From: Mallotus nudiflorus
Lineage: Eukaryota > Streptophyta > Magnoliopsida > Malpighiales > Euphorbiaceae
DNA length: 64,000 bases
Direction of reading: 5' to 3'
Assembly: GCA_947683625.1 (NCBI GenBank)
Contig: CANTUR010000383.1
Span: 3,692,501 to 3,756,500, forward strand
Below the pieces are notes generated by a model. That model was given only the letters and a program-made list of their open reading frames with translations, searched no databases and was not told the origin of the DNA. The position numbers and the translations under genes are program-made. This document shows positions 46,748 to 57,349 of this stretch, one piece after another (position 1 is the first letter of the stretch; every line of letters starts with the position of its first letter).

Positions 46748-47541
46748 ATGTGTCAACTAAGTCTGTTGCTGTTACCCTATCACCCCCCATCAACCAAACC
46801 ACCCAGAAAAAGACCGATTACTTGTATGAATTTACTTACCTTCCTGAAGATCAAAAGATTGAAGAATCAAAATTTCCCCTGTTGAACCCTTATGATGCCT
46901 TTTCAAAATCCAAAATAAACTGGAAACAATCTTTTAAAGCTCTTGTAAACCGACCCACTTCCTCTATAAAAGAATATGTTCAAGCCTCCAGGTTTGATCA
47001 ACACCATATACCAGCCTCTCAGATAGAACAATTTGTGACCTTAGAAATTCCTCCAGAATTTCAAAGAACTTGGCTTAATCAGGGATACACTCATATCCAC
47101 TTTGAAGCTATAAGGTTAGGACTCTCCTACCATGGCAGAGCAGGGCAACCTGTTTTCTCTAGGATCGCTCTTTTGGATTCTAGATATAAACAGTATCAAC
47201 ATGTTGTAATTGGGATCGTAGAGACATCCTTAAATGCTAGCTCAGTATTCTTTACATTTTTCCCAAATTATAATTAGGCCCTTTCTGATCCCCATGCCTT
47301 GACAGCTTTAAAAGTCCAACTCCAGATCCTTGGTGCTGAACAAATCTCCACAGCCAAAGTAGCCACCCTTCACTACCAAATTGTCTACCGTCTCCAAAAT
47401 CATACTATCAACTTGTCACTACCCTATGTCCAAAATGATGTTTTGTTCATAAAAGCAGACTCTCATAATACTCCCACGTGCATTCACACACCTAAACAAC
47501 TTTCTAGGAATGATTTGTTAAAATTATTCCCAGAAAAGTAG
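46748..47541 (+). pseudogene. Copy A movement protein (30K-like), broken
   Basis: N-terminal viral region, likely the cell-to-cell movement protein by position and by its pattern (EYVQASRFDQHHIP, FVTLEIPPEFQRTWLNQGY, LSYHGRAGQPVFSRIALLDS). These segments resemble the 30K-superfamily core of caulimovirids. The ATG at 46748 is out of frame with the rest because the C-run at about 46781-46787 is one base shorter than in copy B. In-frame stops lie at 47275-47277 and 47539-47541; copy B reads sense codons at both places. Confidence 0.75.
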
Positions 47542-48419
47542 ATCACCAATTATGAGAAGTTGCATGAGACAGTGGAGCCAATTCAAGGTACAAACCCTGT
47601 GCATATCAAAAGATCTGATGGATCAGTTGATACGATCTTTAGAAAAAAAAAGAGACTCCTACAATTTTTAATACACAGTTCATGATCAATCCTTGGGATC
47701 CAGAAGATAACATCCCTGTAGCCTCTTTTGATAATTCTGGAAGACCAGTCTATGCTTTTAAGCGTGATGGTCACTGTTATTTTGATTATTGTGATTGTGA
47801 TGATTGTTATGCTGCATCCTACTTTGATGATGATGAGAAGAAAAAGAAAAAGAAGAAGTCTCCAGGAAAATATAGTGAAAAGGAATTCAAAAGAAGTTAT
47901 GAAGATGGAGATTCAAGCATCTGCACTCTGGGACAACCTTCAGGAAAATATGATTATCTTGTATCATATTCTCCTCCTGCTTGGTACAAACCACCAGTTA
48001 CTCAAAATATTCCTCCTGAACCTTGCAAGCCTCAAATACCTCCTTCCCAGCCAAAACCTAAGGCAGCTCCTCTCCCATGTTACCAAAAAGCTTTGAAATG
48101 GGTAAGAAAAGAAAACTCAGCTGAGATTCAAAAGCCAAAGTCTTTATCCCAAATCTATATGTTCCAACCCACAGACTTTCCTCCTTTAACCAAAGAAAAA
48201 AAAAACCAAATTACCATGCAACCTTTTATCCTGGAATCAAACATTGTTGACGCAGATGGCAGACCTAGACAAATAACTCTGGCTGAAGCAGTAGTTAACT
48301 CGCAAACACAAAATGCTTGTGCTCAAAATCAAAAACTAAAGCTTATTGAAGAAAAGATTGATGGAGTTGCTGAACATATAAATTTGGCAAAAAAAAAGTT
48401 CCAGGCCTTTGAAAAATGA
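47542..48419 (+). pseudogene. Copy A Cys/Lys-rich middle region
   Basis: After the A-run at 47643-47651 the viral frame changes, and a 245-codon stretch (47682-48419) stays open. It contains INPWDPEDNIP, a cluster YFDYCDCDDCYAASYF (metal-binding-like, unproven), a Lys run, a Pro-rich segment and a helical end LKLIEEKIDGVAEHINLAKKK. It ends at TGA 48417-48419, which copy B also has in the same frame. Function not recognised; it may be the C-terminal part of the movement-protein ORF or a separate small protein. Confidence 0.65.
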
Positions 48420-50174
48420 ATAACAGCAGTTCATATAGAATTACAAAGGCAGATAGAGATGAAGCACCAGGAACTTATGCAAATCATCAGCAATAAAGGC
48501 ACATTGAATAACATCCAAATGAAAGAAACAAAAATTTTAAACTTGAAGGCCCAGGTTGACCAACTTGAAAAAGATCTTAAAAGAAAGAAAGAAGAGTTGT
48601 CCTCATAAACCTCTTCAAAATCCTTCTCTCCCGATCCTTTGGGTCTTTTGTACAACCCTTATTCAATTCCTAGTTCACCATACACAACCTCTTTCACCCA
48701 ATCTTTATTTCCTGCACCAACAGCTCCCTTGAATATTCCTCCAAATTTTCAAGGATTTAAATCCTCATAAAAAACCCCCTCTCAAACACAGTCCTCTGAT
48801 GAAACAACAGTAAAAAAAGGAAAAAAAGTCCATTTCTCTCAAACTGAGAAACCTAAAAAAATACCTTCTGAATCATTACCCAAAAATACCTCACCAACCT
48901 CATCACCAAAAGAGCCAGAACACCCTCTAATGATGGTGAATCCTATCTCTTCCTTTTTGGAAAAATGTGCTGAAAATGTCATGCCCAGCTTTTCAATTGG
49001 ATCTGATTCAAAGGAAAATTCATTTTCTGAATCTTCAGAAAGTGACTCTGATTCGGATTATGAAATACCCTACCAATTGATGGCTGATGATGCTACATCT
49101 TCTAGAGGACCTCAAGTTGAAGAAGTTGATGATCCAGAAGAAGAATTTGAACAGCCCAGAACACCACAGCCAAATCCGCAGATAAATTTCTAAAAAAATA
49201 CTGGAAATTACTTTACCCTAGATGATGTTCCTCCTTCACAATACAAGAATAGATTTCTAGAATTTAGAGCATGGATAACTGGACAAATGCTTATTCCTAG
49301 AGCAGAAATCAGGGTTGTTATTGAAACATTTCTTACAAAAATGGTGGGAAAGCTAGCAAACTGGTATGCTTCTCTGAATGCTTATACTAGAACCCAGTTG
49401 ATGGATGCCACATCACCAGAAGATTTTCTAGGACTCTTGCATTATGAGTTCTTAGGAAAATGGGATGATGATCTTGAAGTTGCACGAAAGGAGTATTACC
49501 AGATCAAATGCTGTTCACTACAAAGAAAAGATCTAGAAAGACATTTCCAAAATATGTCTACTAGATTTTATTTGTTAGGAGCCACTGCTAATCCTGATTT
49601 AAAGCAAGCCTTTTTGGCTTCTATTCCCGAGATTCTTGCCTCTCGAATGTTTTCAATCCTTCAACAATCAAATTACAAAGTTAGAGATATGCCAATGGGA
49701 CATTTGTATCAGATTATGATTCAGGCTCATACCCAGTTATGTGATCAAAGGAAGATGATTAAACTGTATTTGGGCAGTAGGAAGAATCCTTTGGGAAAAC
49801 TTTCATGTGACAGGCCTGATTTGCAGATCAAATGCAAAGATGCTAATGTTTGTGTTTGTCCATCAAAGAAGAAGAAACATTTCTTCAAACTGAAGAAGAA
49901 AGGGAAAAGATCCAAGTTTAAGAAGTGGAAGTATTATAAGAAGAAAAAGTTCCGTGGTAAGAAAAAAACTAACAGATGCTACATTTGTGGGAAAAAGGGT
50001 CATTTTGCAAAAAATTGCCCTTCAAAAACAAAGAAGACTGAGCAAATGATTCAAAAAATTCAGCAGATCACTAAAGTAGATTTGAATGATGCTGATCTTA
50101 AGTCTCTCTTTTCAGAAGAAGAAGAAGCTTCACCAGAATGTGTTTTTGCTATAGGCCAAGAGGCAGACTCATAA
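48420..50174 (+). pseudogene. Copy A coiled coil and capsid region with zinc knuckle
   Basis: A charged heptad-like coiled coil (about 48430-48600) is followed by a Ser/Pro-rich stretch, an acidic segment (SESDSDSDYEIPY, near 49035) and a capsid-like core (49287-49760). A very Lys-rich region (49860-49970) precedes the knuckle CYICGKKGHFAKNC (49977-50018, CX2CX4HX4C complete). This layout, acidic N-side, basic patch and CCHC, is that of caulimovirid coat proteins. In-frame stops at 48606-48608, 48768-48770, 49191-49193 and 50172-50174 are private to copy A. Confidence 0.85.
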
Positions 50175-50966
50175 ATTTCCAGCTCTGAAACAGAGTCCTA
50201 GAATGATCAGTTCTTAATTGGTGGTGATAATAGAGACATGATAGCCCTAACTCATGAAAAACATCCAATACATTTATTTCTTATCCAAATTTACCCAACC
50301 AGTTATTCCAAACCCATAAAACTTGTAGCCATGACCGACACTGGAGCCAAAACTACCATTCTCAACCCAAAAGCCTTGCCTAAAGAATGTTGGAAACATC
50401 ATTCTGAGTATTTCTCTATAGCTAATGGAGAATTACTTGAAACTGGCCTTAAAACCAGACACCCAATAAAGATCCAATTCTTTCCAAATTGTTACACCTG
50501 GACACATGTTCTTGGATCTTCTTTACCTGGAAAAGATATTGTCATTGGCTTTGATGTCTATTGGAAGATGAAAGACTTAAGAATTCTTCTAAATGGACTG
50601 AAGTTCAAGAAATACTTTCAACCATTCACCAATATTTCATCTATCCTTTTTGTTGACCAAACCATTTCTCAACCAAACCTTCAAACTATTCATGAGTTCT
50701 TATTAAAAGAATGCAGTGCTCAGTATCATACAGAGTTTCTTCAGAAATGCTCATCACCATTATGGAAAAATGAGGAGTTCTTCATCTCCTTACCTTTAAA
50801 AAAAAATGAAGATGTCAACCCAACAAAGGCAACTCATCCAGGAATGACTCCCTCTGATCTTAAATTGGCAATTGAAGAATGCAACCAATTGGAAGACCAA
50901 GGCCTAGTTTCTCCCACAAAATTAGAATGGGCATGCCAAGCTTTTTATATAAACAAAAGATTATAA
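50175..50966 (+). pseudogene. Copy A aspartic protease
   Basis: Retroviral-type protease with DTGAKTT (DTG codons at 50337-50345) and IVIGFDVYW, about 240 residues open from 50238, followed by the connector to RT. A stop at 50199-50201 precedes it. TAA at 50964-50966 ends the frame just before RT, and copy B has TAA at the matching place. Confidence 0.85.
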
Positions 50967-51641
50967 AAAGTTCGTGGAAAGAAAAGATTGGTGATCGACT
51001 ATCAGCCTTTGAATTTCTTCCTCAGGGATGACAAATTCCCTTTGCCAAAAATTTCCTCATTATTTGCATTTTTGGCGGGAGCTAAAATCTTTTCAAAATT
51101 TGATTTGAAGGCTGGATTTTGGCAACTTGGAATCAAAGAGGAAGACAGATACAAAACGGGCTTTTGTATTCCAAACAGACACTATCAATGGAATGTGCTG
51201 CCTTTTGGACTCAAAGTAGCCCCATCACTGTTCCAACAGGCTATGATCAAAATCTTTGAGCCTATCCTCTCCAGCGCTCTTATTTATATTGATGATATTC
51301 TTTTATTTTCTATAGATATAAAAGCCCATGAGAAACTGCTCCAACAGTTTGCTCATCTTGTACGACATTATGGTGTTATGCTTTCACCCACCAAAATGTT
51401 CATTGGCCAAACAGAAATAGATTTTCTTGGAATGAAATTCAAAGAAGGGAAGTATCTTCCAAGTCCTCATGTTGCAACAGAACTGGATAAATTTCCAAAA
51501 GAAAATCTTTCTGTCAAACAAATCAGACAAGTTCTTGGCATTATTAATTATCTCAGGGATTTTATTCCTCACTTGACAAAGAAGACAGCCCCTCTCAGAG
51601 CTCTTCTAAGAAAGAATCCTCCACTATGGTCCTCATAATAA
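50967..51641 (+). pseudogene. Copy A reverse transcriptase
   Basis: RT fingers and palm: LVIDYQPLNF, FSKFDLKAGFWQL, LPFGLKVAPSLFQ and YIDDILLF (51285-51296), then the thumb-like KQIRQVLGIINYL. The catalytic YIDD is intact, but the segment is bounded by TAA before it (50964) and tandem TAA TAA after it (51636-51641), so no RT-RNase H product could form by normal decoding. Confidence 0.88.
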
Positions 51642-53288
51642 ACAGAAGCTTTTGAACAACTCAGAATTTGCACAAAGAATCTTCCTGATCTCCAGATTCC
51701 CTCCACAGGAAAAAGAATCCTTCAAACAGATGCAAGCGATCAATTTTGGGGAGCTATTCTTTTAAAAGAGGATGACAATAAGAAAAAACAAATTTGTGCT
51801 CATGCTAGTGGAAAGGTCACAGATGCAGAATGCCATTATCACTCAACCTTTAAAGAGGTCTTAGCAATTAAATATGGCATAAAAAAGTTTGAATTCCATC
51901 TAATTGGTCATCATTTCAAAGTTGTGATGGACTGCTCATCATTTCCAAAAATGCTTGAATTCAAAGGAAAGACTCTGCCCCATCCTCAACTTCTCAGAAT
52001 GAAAGAATGGTTCAGTAAGTATGACTTTGAAGTTGAACACATCAAAGGAGAGGATAACCTATTACCAGATCTTTTAAGCAGACCACCTGTCTCTTGTGAA
52101 AAACCTTTTCAGCTAAAAGTTCTTCCTATGCTATACATGTATCAAACTATTAATGCCAACTTTCTTGAAAAAGGTATTCCTCCATCCTTACCATCACACA
52201 TTTCCATGACCATCCTTAATCAAAAGGCAAGAACTCAAATTTTTGAACTTCAATCCGGACTAATCAGAAAATATGGGTCAGATTTCTTTCACAAATTAGG
52301 CTTTCATCCTATTTATCCTTTCACCTGTATTTTCAGCTTCCTAAACCAAAGTCCTGGAAACCAATTTTATTGGCCTCCTGAATTGTTAATCCTATTTTGG
52401 TATCTTTGTCATCTATATTGGATCTCATTTGATCTTCAACCATTAAAGCTTGCTAGGTATATCAGCCTGCTTGAGAAGAATGAAGGTCTGAATCCACATT
52501 TGTCAACATTTTTCAAATGGTTCCAGAATTTATCAAGATGGAAATCCTATTTGACAAATGAAGCTTATACTCAACAGGTGGCACCTCCTCTCGAATGTCA
52601 TACTGTCATCACCCTCAAAAGAACTTTCTTCAAAGCTAAAGGTGTTTTTACTGATGTACCATGCTTTAATATCTATGGGACTTATAGACACTCAATGATG
52701 CACTATATTACCATAGATACCACAGATCCTTCACCATGGAGAGAGTTTCAAAGACACATGTTTGAGAAAAATGGTATTATTCCAAAGGAGATATGGCCAA
52801 AGATATCTGATGATGCCCCATGGGAAATATTTCCTTCTGATTATAGGAAACAGCTGTTAGCAGATAAAGAATATTGGGAAAAGACACAAAGGACTACATC
52901 AATCCCGTCTCACATGCAAATTGATGATCCTTATCAAGCCAGCTCATCTGATCCTTATCAGGCCAGCTCATCTAATCCTTATCAAGCCAGCTCATCTAAT
53001 CCTTATCAAGCCAGCTCATCTGATCCTTATCAAGTCAGCTCATCTGATCCTTATCAAGTCAGCTCATCTGATCCTTATCAAGTCAGCTCATCTGATCCTT
53101 ATCAAGCCAGCTCATCTGCAGAACAAATATGGTTAAACTCTTTCAAATCAAATAATTCAGTGGACCCATGTATGCCAATAGCAAGACACTCACAGGATCC
53201 TGATGAAGACTTTTACCATAGTGAAGACAGTGCTGAAGATAAGAATCTATCTCCAAGTCATGAGCCAATTTTTCACAAATGGTTGTAA
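51642..53288 (+). pseudogene. Copy A RNase H plus long unknown C-terminal extension
   Basis: Open for about 1.64 kb without a stop, the longest open stretch of this copy. RNase H comes first (DASDQFWGAIL, FKEVLAIKYGIKKFEFHL, VVMDCSS, DNLLPDLLSRPP), ending near 52094. About 395 residues follow that I cannot assign: a Trp/Phe/Tyr-rich region (FYWPPELLILFWYLCHLYW), HYITIDTTDPSPWREFQRHMF, eight 8-residue DPYQASSS-type repeats (52926-53117) and an acidic tail. Known petuvirus-type polyproteins, as I recall them, stop soon after RNase H. The part from 51924 is also open in copy B. Confidence 0.8.
52926..53117 (+). repeat. 24-bp tandem repeat, 8 units, copy A
   Basis: Eight exact-length units encode DPYQASSS, NPYQASSS or DPYQVSSS. 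Copy B has only five. Being in frame it changes protein length without a frameshift. Confidence 0.95.
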
Positions 53289-53379
53289 TTTAAAGTTATT
53301 ACTTTTATTAGTGGATATTTATCCATATTTGTCTGTTTATCTATGGTTGTTTGTTTGCTTGTAGGCCTTCTTGTATCTC

Positions 53380-53403
53380 AGCTCCTTCTCTATATAAGGA
53401 GCT
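53380..53403 (+). promoter_or_regulatory. Copy A pregenomic promoter TATA box within a palindrome
   Basis: TATATAAGG (53391-53399) lies between perfect arms AGCTCCTT (53380-53387) and AAGGAGCT (53396-53403). Position after the last ORF and before the poly(A) signal and primer site fits the caulimovirid 35S-type promoter. Host activity of this copy is untested. Confidence 0.7.
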
Positions 53404-53455
53404 TTTTGTCTCAGTTGAAAGGCAGAACCCCTCTTGTAAAAATTTTCAGAAGCTA

Positions 53456-53461
53456 AATAAA
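53456..53461 (+). terminator. Copy A poly(A) signal AATAAA
   Basis: AATAAA about 60 bases after the TATA box, expected in the terminally repeated part of a pregenomic RNA. Confidence 0.65.
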
Positions 53462-53773
53462 CCATGGCCTTTTAAAAGTCTTTCTTCTTCTCTAGCAGTT
53501 AGATTATGAATTACAATTATTCCACCTATCTAAATTAAGGAGTATGCTCTGTACTTGCCTCTATGAAGGATCTGGTACATCAGAAAATTAATTAAAAAGA
53601 TGATCCAGTAACCAACTCTATTAAGATTATAATTTATAGTTGTATAGATTATAAAAAGGGGACAGGCTGTCTGGCCGAAAATTGGTTGTGTGATGCTATA
53701 AGTACGGATTTGGCTAGTCCATGATATAATCTGTATAGCTATGAAATATAATTTTAATGGAGCTCTGGAAAAT

Positions 53774-53786
53774 TGGTATCAGAGCC
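53774..53786 (+). other. Pararetrovirus primer binding site (tRNA-Met) at the palindrome centre
   Basis: TGGTATCAGAGCC matches the 3' end of initiator tRNA-Met. Copy A carries the whole site; copy B reaches only to its TGG equivalent (53787-53785 read on the minus strand), so the two genomes are joined at or within this site. Confidence 0.92.
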
Positions 53787-54099
53787 AATTTTTCAGACCT
53801 CCATTAAAATTATATTTCATAGCTATACAGATTATATCATGGACTAGTCAAAGTCGTACTTATAGCATCACACAACCAATTTCTGGCCAGACAGTCTGTC
53901 CCCTTTTTATAATCTATACAACTATAAATTATAATCTTAATAGAGTTGGTTACTGGATCATCTTCTTAATTAAGTTTCTGATGTACCAGATCCTTCATAG
54001 AGGCAAGTACAGAGCATACTCCTTAATTTAGATAGGTGGAATAATTGTAATTCATAATCTAACTGCTAGAGAAGAAGAAAGACTTTTAAAAGGCCATGG

Positions 54100-54105
54100 T
54101 TTATT
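54100..54105 (-). terminator. Copy B poly(A) signal AATAAA
   Basis: Minus-strand AATAAA about 60 bases after the copy B TATA box. Confidence 0.6.
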
Positions 54106-54161
54106 TAGCTTCTAAAAATTTTTACAAGAGGGGTTCTGCCTTTCAACTGAGACAGAAAGCT

Positions 54162-54171
54162 CCTTATATAG
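54162..54171 (-). promoter_or_regulatory. Copy B pregenomic promoter TATA box
   Basis: Minus-strand CTATATAAGG with flanking AACTCCTT/AAGGAGCT arms, one mismatch relative to copy A. It faces the copy A promoter across the palindrome centre. Confidence 0.65.
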
Positions 54172-54364
54172 AGAAGGAGTTGAGATACAAGAAGGCCTAC
54201 AAGCAAACAAACAACCATGATAAACAGACAAATATGGATAGATATCCACTGATAAAAGTAACAACTTTAAATTACAACCATTTGTGAAAAATTGGCTCGT
54301 GACTTGGAGATAGATTCTTATCTTCAGCACTGTCTTCACTATGGTAAAAGTCTTCATCAGGATC

Positions 54365-55735
54365 CTATGAGTGTCTTGCTATTAGCATACGTGGGTCCTC
54401 TGAATTATTTGATTTGAAAGAGTTTAACCATATTTGTTTTGTAGATGAGCTGGCTTGATAAGGATCAGATGAGCTGACTTGATAAGGATCATATGAGCTG
54501 GCTTGATAAGGATTAGATGAGCTGGCTTGATAAGGATCAGATGAGCTGGCTTGATAAGGATCATCAATTTGCATGTGAGACGGGATTGATGTAGTCCTTT
54601 GTGTCTTTTCCCAATATTCTTTGTTTGCTAACAGTTGTTTCCCATAATCAGAAGGAAATATTTCCCATGGGGCATCATCAGATATCTTTGGCCATATCTC
54701 CTTTGGAATAATACCATTTTTCTCGAACATGTGTCTTTGAAACTCTCTCCATGGTGAAGGATCTATGGTATCTATGGTAATATAGTGCATCATTGAGTGT
54801 CTATAAGTCCTATAGATATTAAAGCATGGTACATCAGTAAAAACACCTTTAGCTTTGAAGAAAGTTCTTTTGAGGGTGATGATAGTATGACATTCGAGAG
54901 GAGGTGCCACCTGTTGAGTATAAGCTTTATTTGTCAAATAGGATTTCCATCTTGACAAATTCTGGAACCATTTGAGAAATGTTGACAAATGTGGATTCAG
55001 ACCTTCATTCTTCTCAAGCAGGCTGATATACCTAGCAAGCTTTAATGGTTGAAGATCAAATGAGATCCAATATAGATGACAAAGATACCAAAATAGGATT
55101 AACAATTCAGGAGGCCAATAAAATTGGTTTCCAGGACTTTGGTTTAGGAAGCTGAAAATACAGGTGAAAGGATAGATAGGATGAAAGCCTAATTTGTGAA
55201 AGAAATCTGACCCATATTTTCTGATTAGTCCGGATTGAAGTTCAAAAATTTGAGTTCTTGCCTTTTGATTAAGGATGGTCATGGAAATGTGTGATGGTAA
55301 GGATGGAGGAATACCTTTTTCAAGAAAGTTGGCATTAATAGTTTGATACATGTATAGCATGGGAAGAACTTTTAGCTGAAAAGGTTTTTCACAAGAGACA
55401 GGTGGTCTGCTTAAAAGATCTGGTAATAGGTTATCCTCTCCTCTGATGTGTTCTACTTCAAAGTCATACTTACTGAACCATTCTTTCATTCTGAGAAGTT
55501 GAGGATGGGGTAGAGTCTTTCCTTTGAATTCAAGCATTTCTGGAAATGATGAGCAGTCCATCACAACTTTGAAATGATGACCAATTAGATGGAATTCGAA
55601 CTTTTTTATGCCATATTTAACTGCTAAGACCTCTTTAAAGGTTGAGTGATAATGGCATTCTGCATCTGTGAACTTTCCACTAGCATGAGCACAAATTCAT
55701 TTTTTCTTATTGTCATCCTCTTCTAAAAGAATAGC
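54365..55735 (-). pseudogene. Copy B RNase H and unknown C-terminal extension
   Basis: RNase H starts beyond two stops near 55733-55747 and a third at 55697-55699. After that about 1.33 kb is open to TAG 54365-54367, including the aromatic-rich unknown domain and the DPYQ repeats. The final tail of about 40 residues seen in copy A lies beyond this stop. The long open stretch parallels copy A. Confidence 0.8.
54443..54562 (-). repeat. 24-bp tandem repeat, 5 units, copy B
   Basis: Five in-frame units of the DPYQASSS type, one with SSY. Shorter than the eight-unit array of copy A. Confidence 0.95.
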
Positions 55736-55744
55736 TCCTCAAAA

Positions 55745-56521
55745 TTAATCGCTTGCATCTTTTTGAAGGATTCTTTTTCCTGTGGAGGGAATCTGGAGAT
55801 CAGGAAGATTCTTTGTGCAAATTCTGAGTTGTTCAAAAGCTTCTATTTGTTCTGAGGACCATGGTGGAGGATTCTTTCTTAGAAGAGCTCTGAGAGGGGC
55901 TGTCTTCTTTGTCAAGTGAGGAATAAAATCCCTGAGATAATTGATAATGCCAAGAACTTGTCTGATTTGTTTGATAGAAAGATTTTCTTTTGGAAATTTA
56001 TCCAGTTCTGTTGCAACATGAGGACCTGGAAGATACTTCCCTTCTTTAAATTTCATTCCAAGAAAATCTACTTCTGTTTGGCCAATGAACATTTTGGTGG
56101 GTGAAAGCATAACACCATAATGTCGTACAAGATTAGCAAACTGTTGGAGCAGTTTCTCATGGGCTTTTTTATCTGCAGAAAATAAAAGAATATCATCAAT
56201 ATAAACAAGAGCGCTGGAGAGGATAGGCTCAAAGATTTTGATCATAGCCCATTGGAATAGTGATGGGGCTACTTTGAGTCCAAAAGGTAGCATATTCCAT
56301 TGATAGTGTCTATTTGGAATACAAAAGCCCATTTTGTATCTGTCTTCCTCTTTGATTCCAAGTTGCCAAAATCCAGCCTTCAAATCAAATTTTGAAAAGA
56401 TTTTAGCTCCCGCCAAAAATGCAAATAATGAGGAAATTTTTGGCAAAGGGAATTTGTCATCCTTGAGGAAGAAATTCAAAGGCTGATAGTCAATCACCAA
56501 TCTTTTCTTTCCACGAACTTG
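55745..56521 (-). pseudogene. Copy B reverse transcriptase
   Basis: LVIDYQPLNFF, FSKFDLKAGFWQL, LPFGLKVAPSLFQ and YIDDILLF (about 56192-56203) are present. It is preceded by the TAA at 56522-56524 shared with copy A and ends at a stop in the first RNase H motif (55745-55747). It stays open past the place where copy A has TAA TAA. Confidence 0.87.
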
Positions 56522-57349
56522 TTATGATCTTTTTTTTACATAAAAAGCTTGGCATGCCCATTCTGATTTTGTGGGAGCAACTAGGCCTTGGTCTTCCAAT
56601 TGGTTGCATTCTTCAATTGCCAATTTAAGATCAAAGGGAGTCATTCCTGGATGAGTTGCCTTTGTTGGGTTGACATCTTCATTTTGTTTGAAAGGTAAGG
56701 AGATGAAGAACTCCTCATTTTTCCACAATGGTGATGAGCATTTCTGAAGAAACTCTGTATGAGACTGAGCACTGCATTCTTTTAATAAGAACTCATGAAT
56801 AGTTTGAAGGTTTAGTTGAGAAATGGTTTGGTCAACAAAAAGGATAGATGAAATATTGGTGAATGGTTGAAAGTATTTCTTGAACTTGAGTCCATTTGGA
56901 AGAATTCTCAAGTCTTTCATCTTCCAATAGACATCAAAGCCAATGATAATATCTTTTCCAGGTAAAGAAGATCCAAGAACATGTGTCCAGGTGTAACAAT
57001 TTGGAAAGAATTGGATCTTTATTGGGTGTCTGGTTTTAAGGCTAGTTTCAAGTAATTCTCCATTAGCTGTAGAGAAATACTCAGAATGATGTTTCCAACA
57101 TTCTTTAGGCAAGGCTTTTGGGTTGAGAATGGTAGTTTTAGCTCTAGTGTCGATCAAGGCTACAAGTTTTATGGGTTTGGAATAACTGGTTGGGTAAATT
57201 TGGATAAGGAACAAAGGTATTGGATGTTTTTCATGAGTTAGGGTTATCATGTCTCTATTATCACCACCAATTAAGAACTGGTCATTCCAGGACTCTGTTT
57301 CAGAGCTGGAAATTTCTGAGTCTGCCTCTTGGCCTATAGCAAAAACATA
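56522..57349 (-). pseudogene. Copy B aspartic protease
   Basis: Same length and layout as copy A (open 57250-56522), but the active site reads DTRAKTT (57143-57151), so the essential glycine of DTG is lost. Ends at TAA 56522-56524. Confidence 0.85.

Larger units (their letters stand above)
46738..53786 (+). mobile_element. Endogenous pararetrovirus copy A (Caulimoviridae-like)
   Basis: About 7.05 kb, near the full size of a caulimovirid genome. Order: movement protein, Cys-rich region, coiled coil/capsid with zinc knuckle, protease, RT, RNase H, C-terminal extension, promoter, poly(A) signal and primer binding site. No LTR or integrase is present, which separates it from Ty3 elements. Every domain up to RT contains stops or frameshifts, so it is a dead copy. 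MP-CP-PR-RT-RH order suits petuvirus- or florendovirus-like groups; genus is uncertain. From 47682 to 53288 all segments share one frame. Confidence 0.9.

Noticed and set aside
47643..47651. Programmed ribosomal frameshift at the A-run
   Set aside because: The two viral copies are displaced by different amounts there, so slippage mutations explain it better.
47728..48096. 122-codon frame overlapping the viral middle region
   Set aside because: Shadow of the real viral frame in another phase; its Ile/Met/Leu-rich product reflects GAT/AAG repeats.
52926..53117. Regular 24-bp repeats as a CRISPR-like array
   Set aside because: Units are directly adjacent with no unique spacers and encode an in-frame peptide repeat in a plant virus relic.
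46738..53786. Possibility that copy A is an active, inducible virus
   Set aside because: Many stops and frameshifts in movement, capsid, protease and RT regions, plus shared stops with copy B; no intact genome is present in the window.
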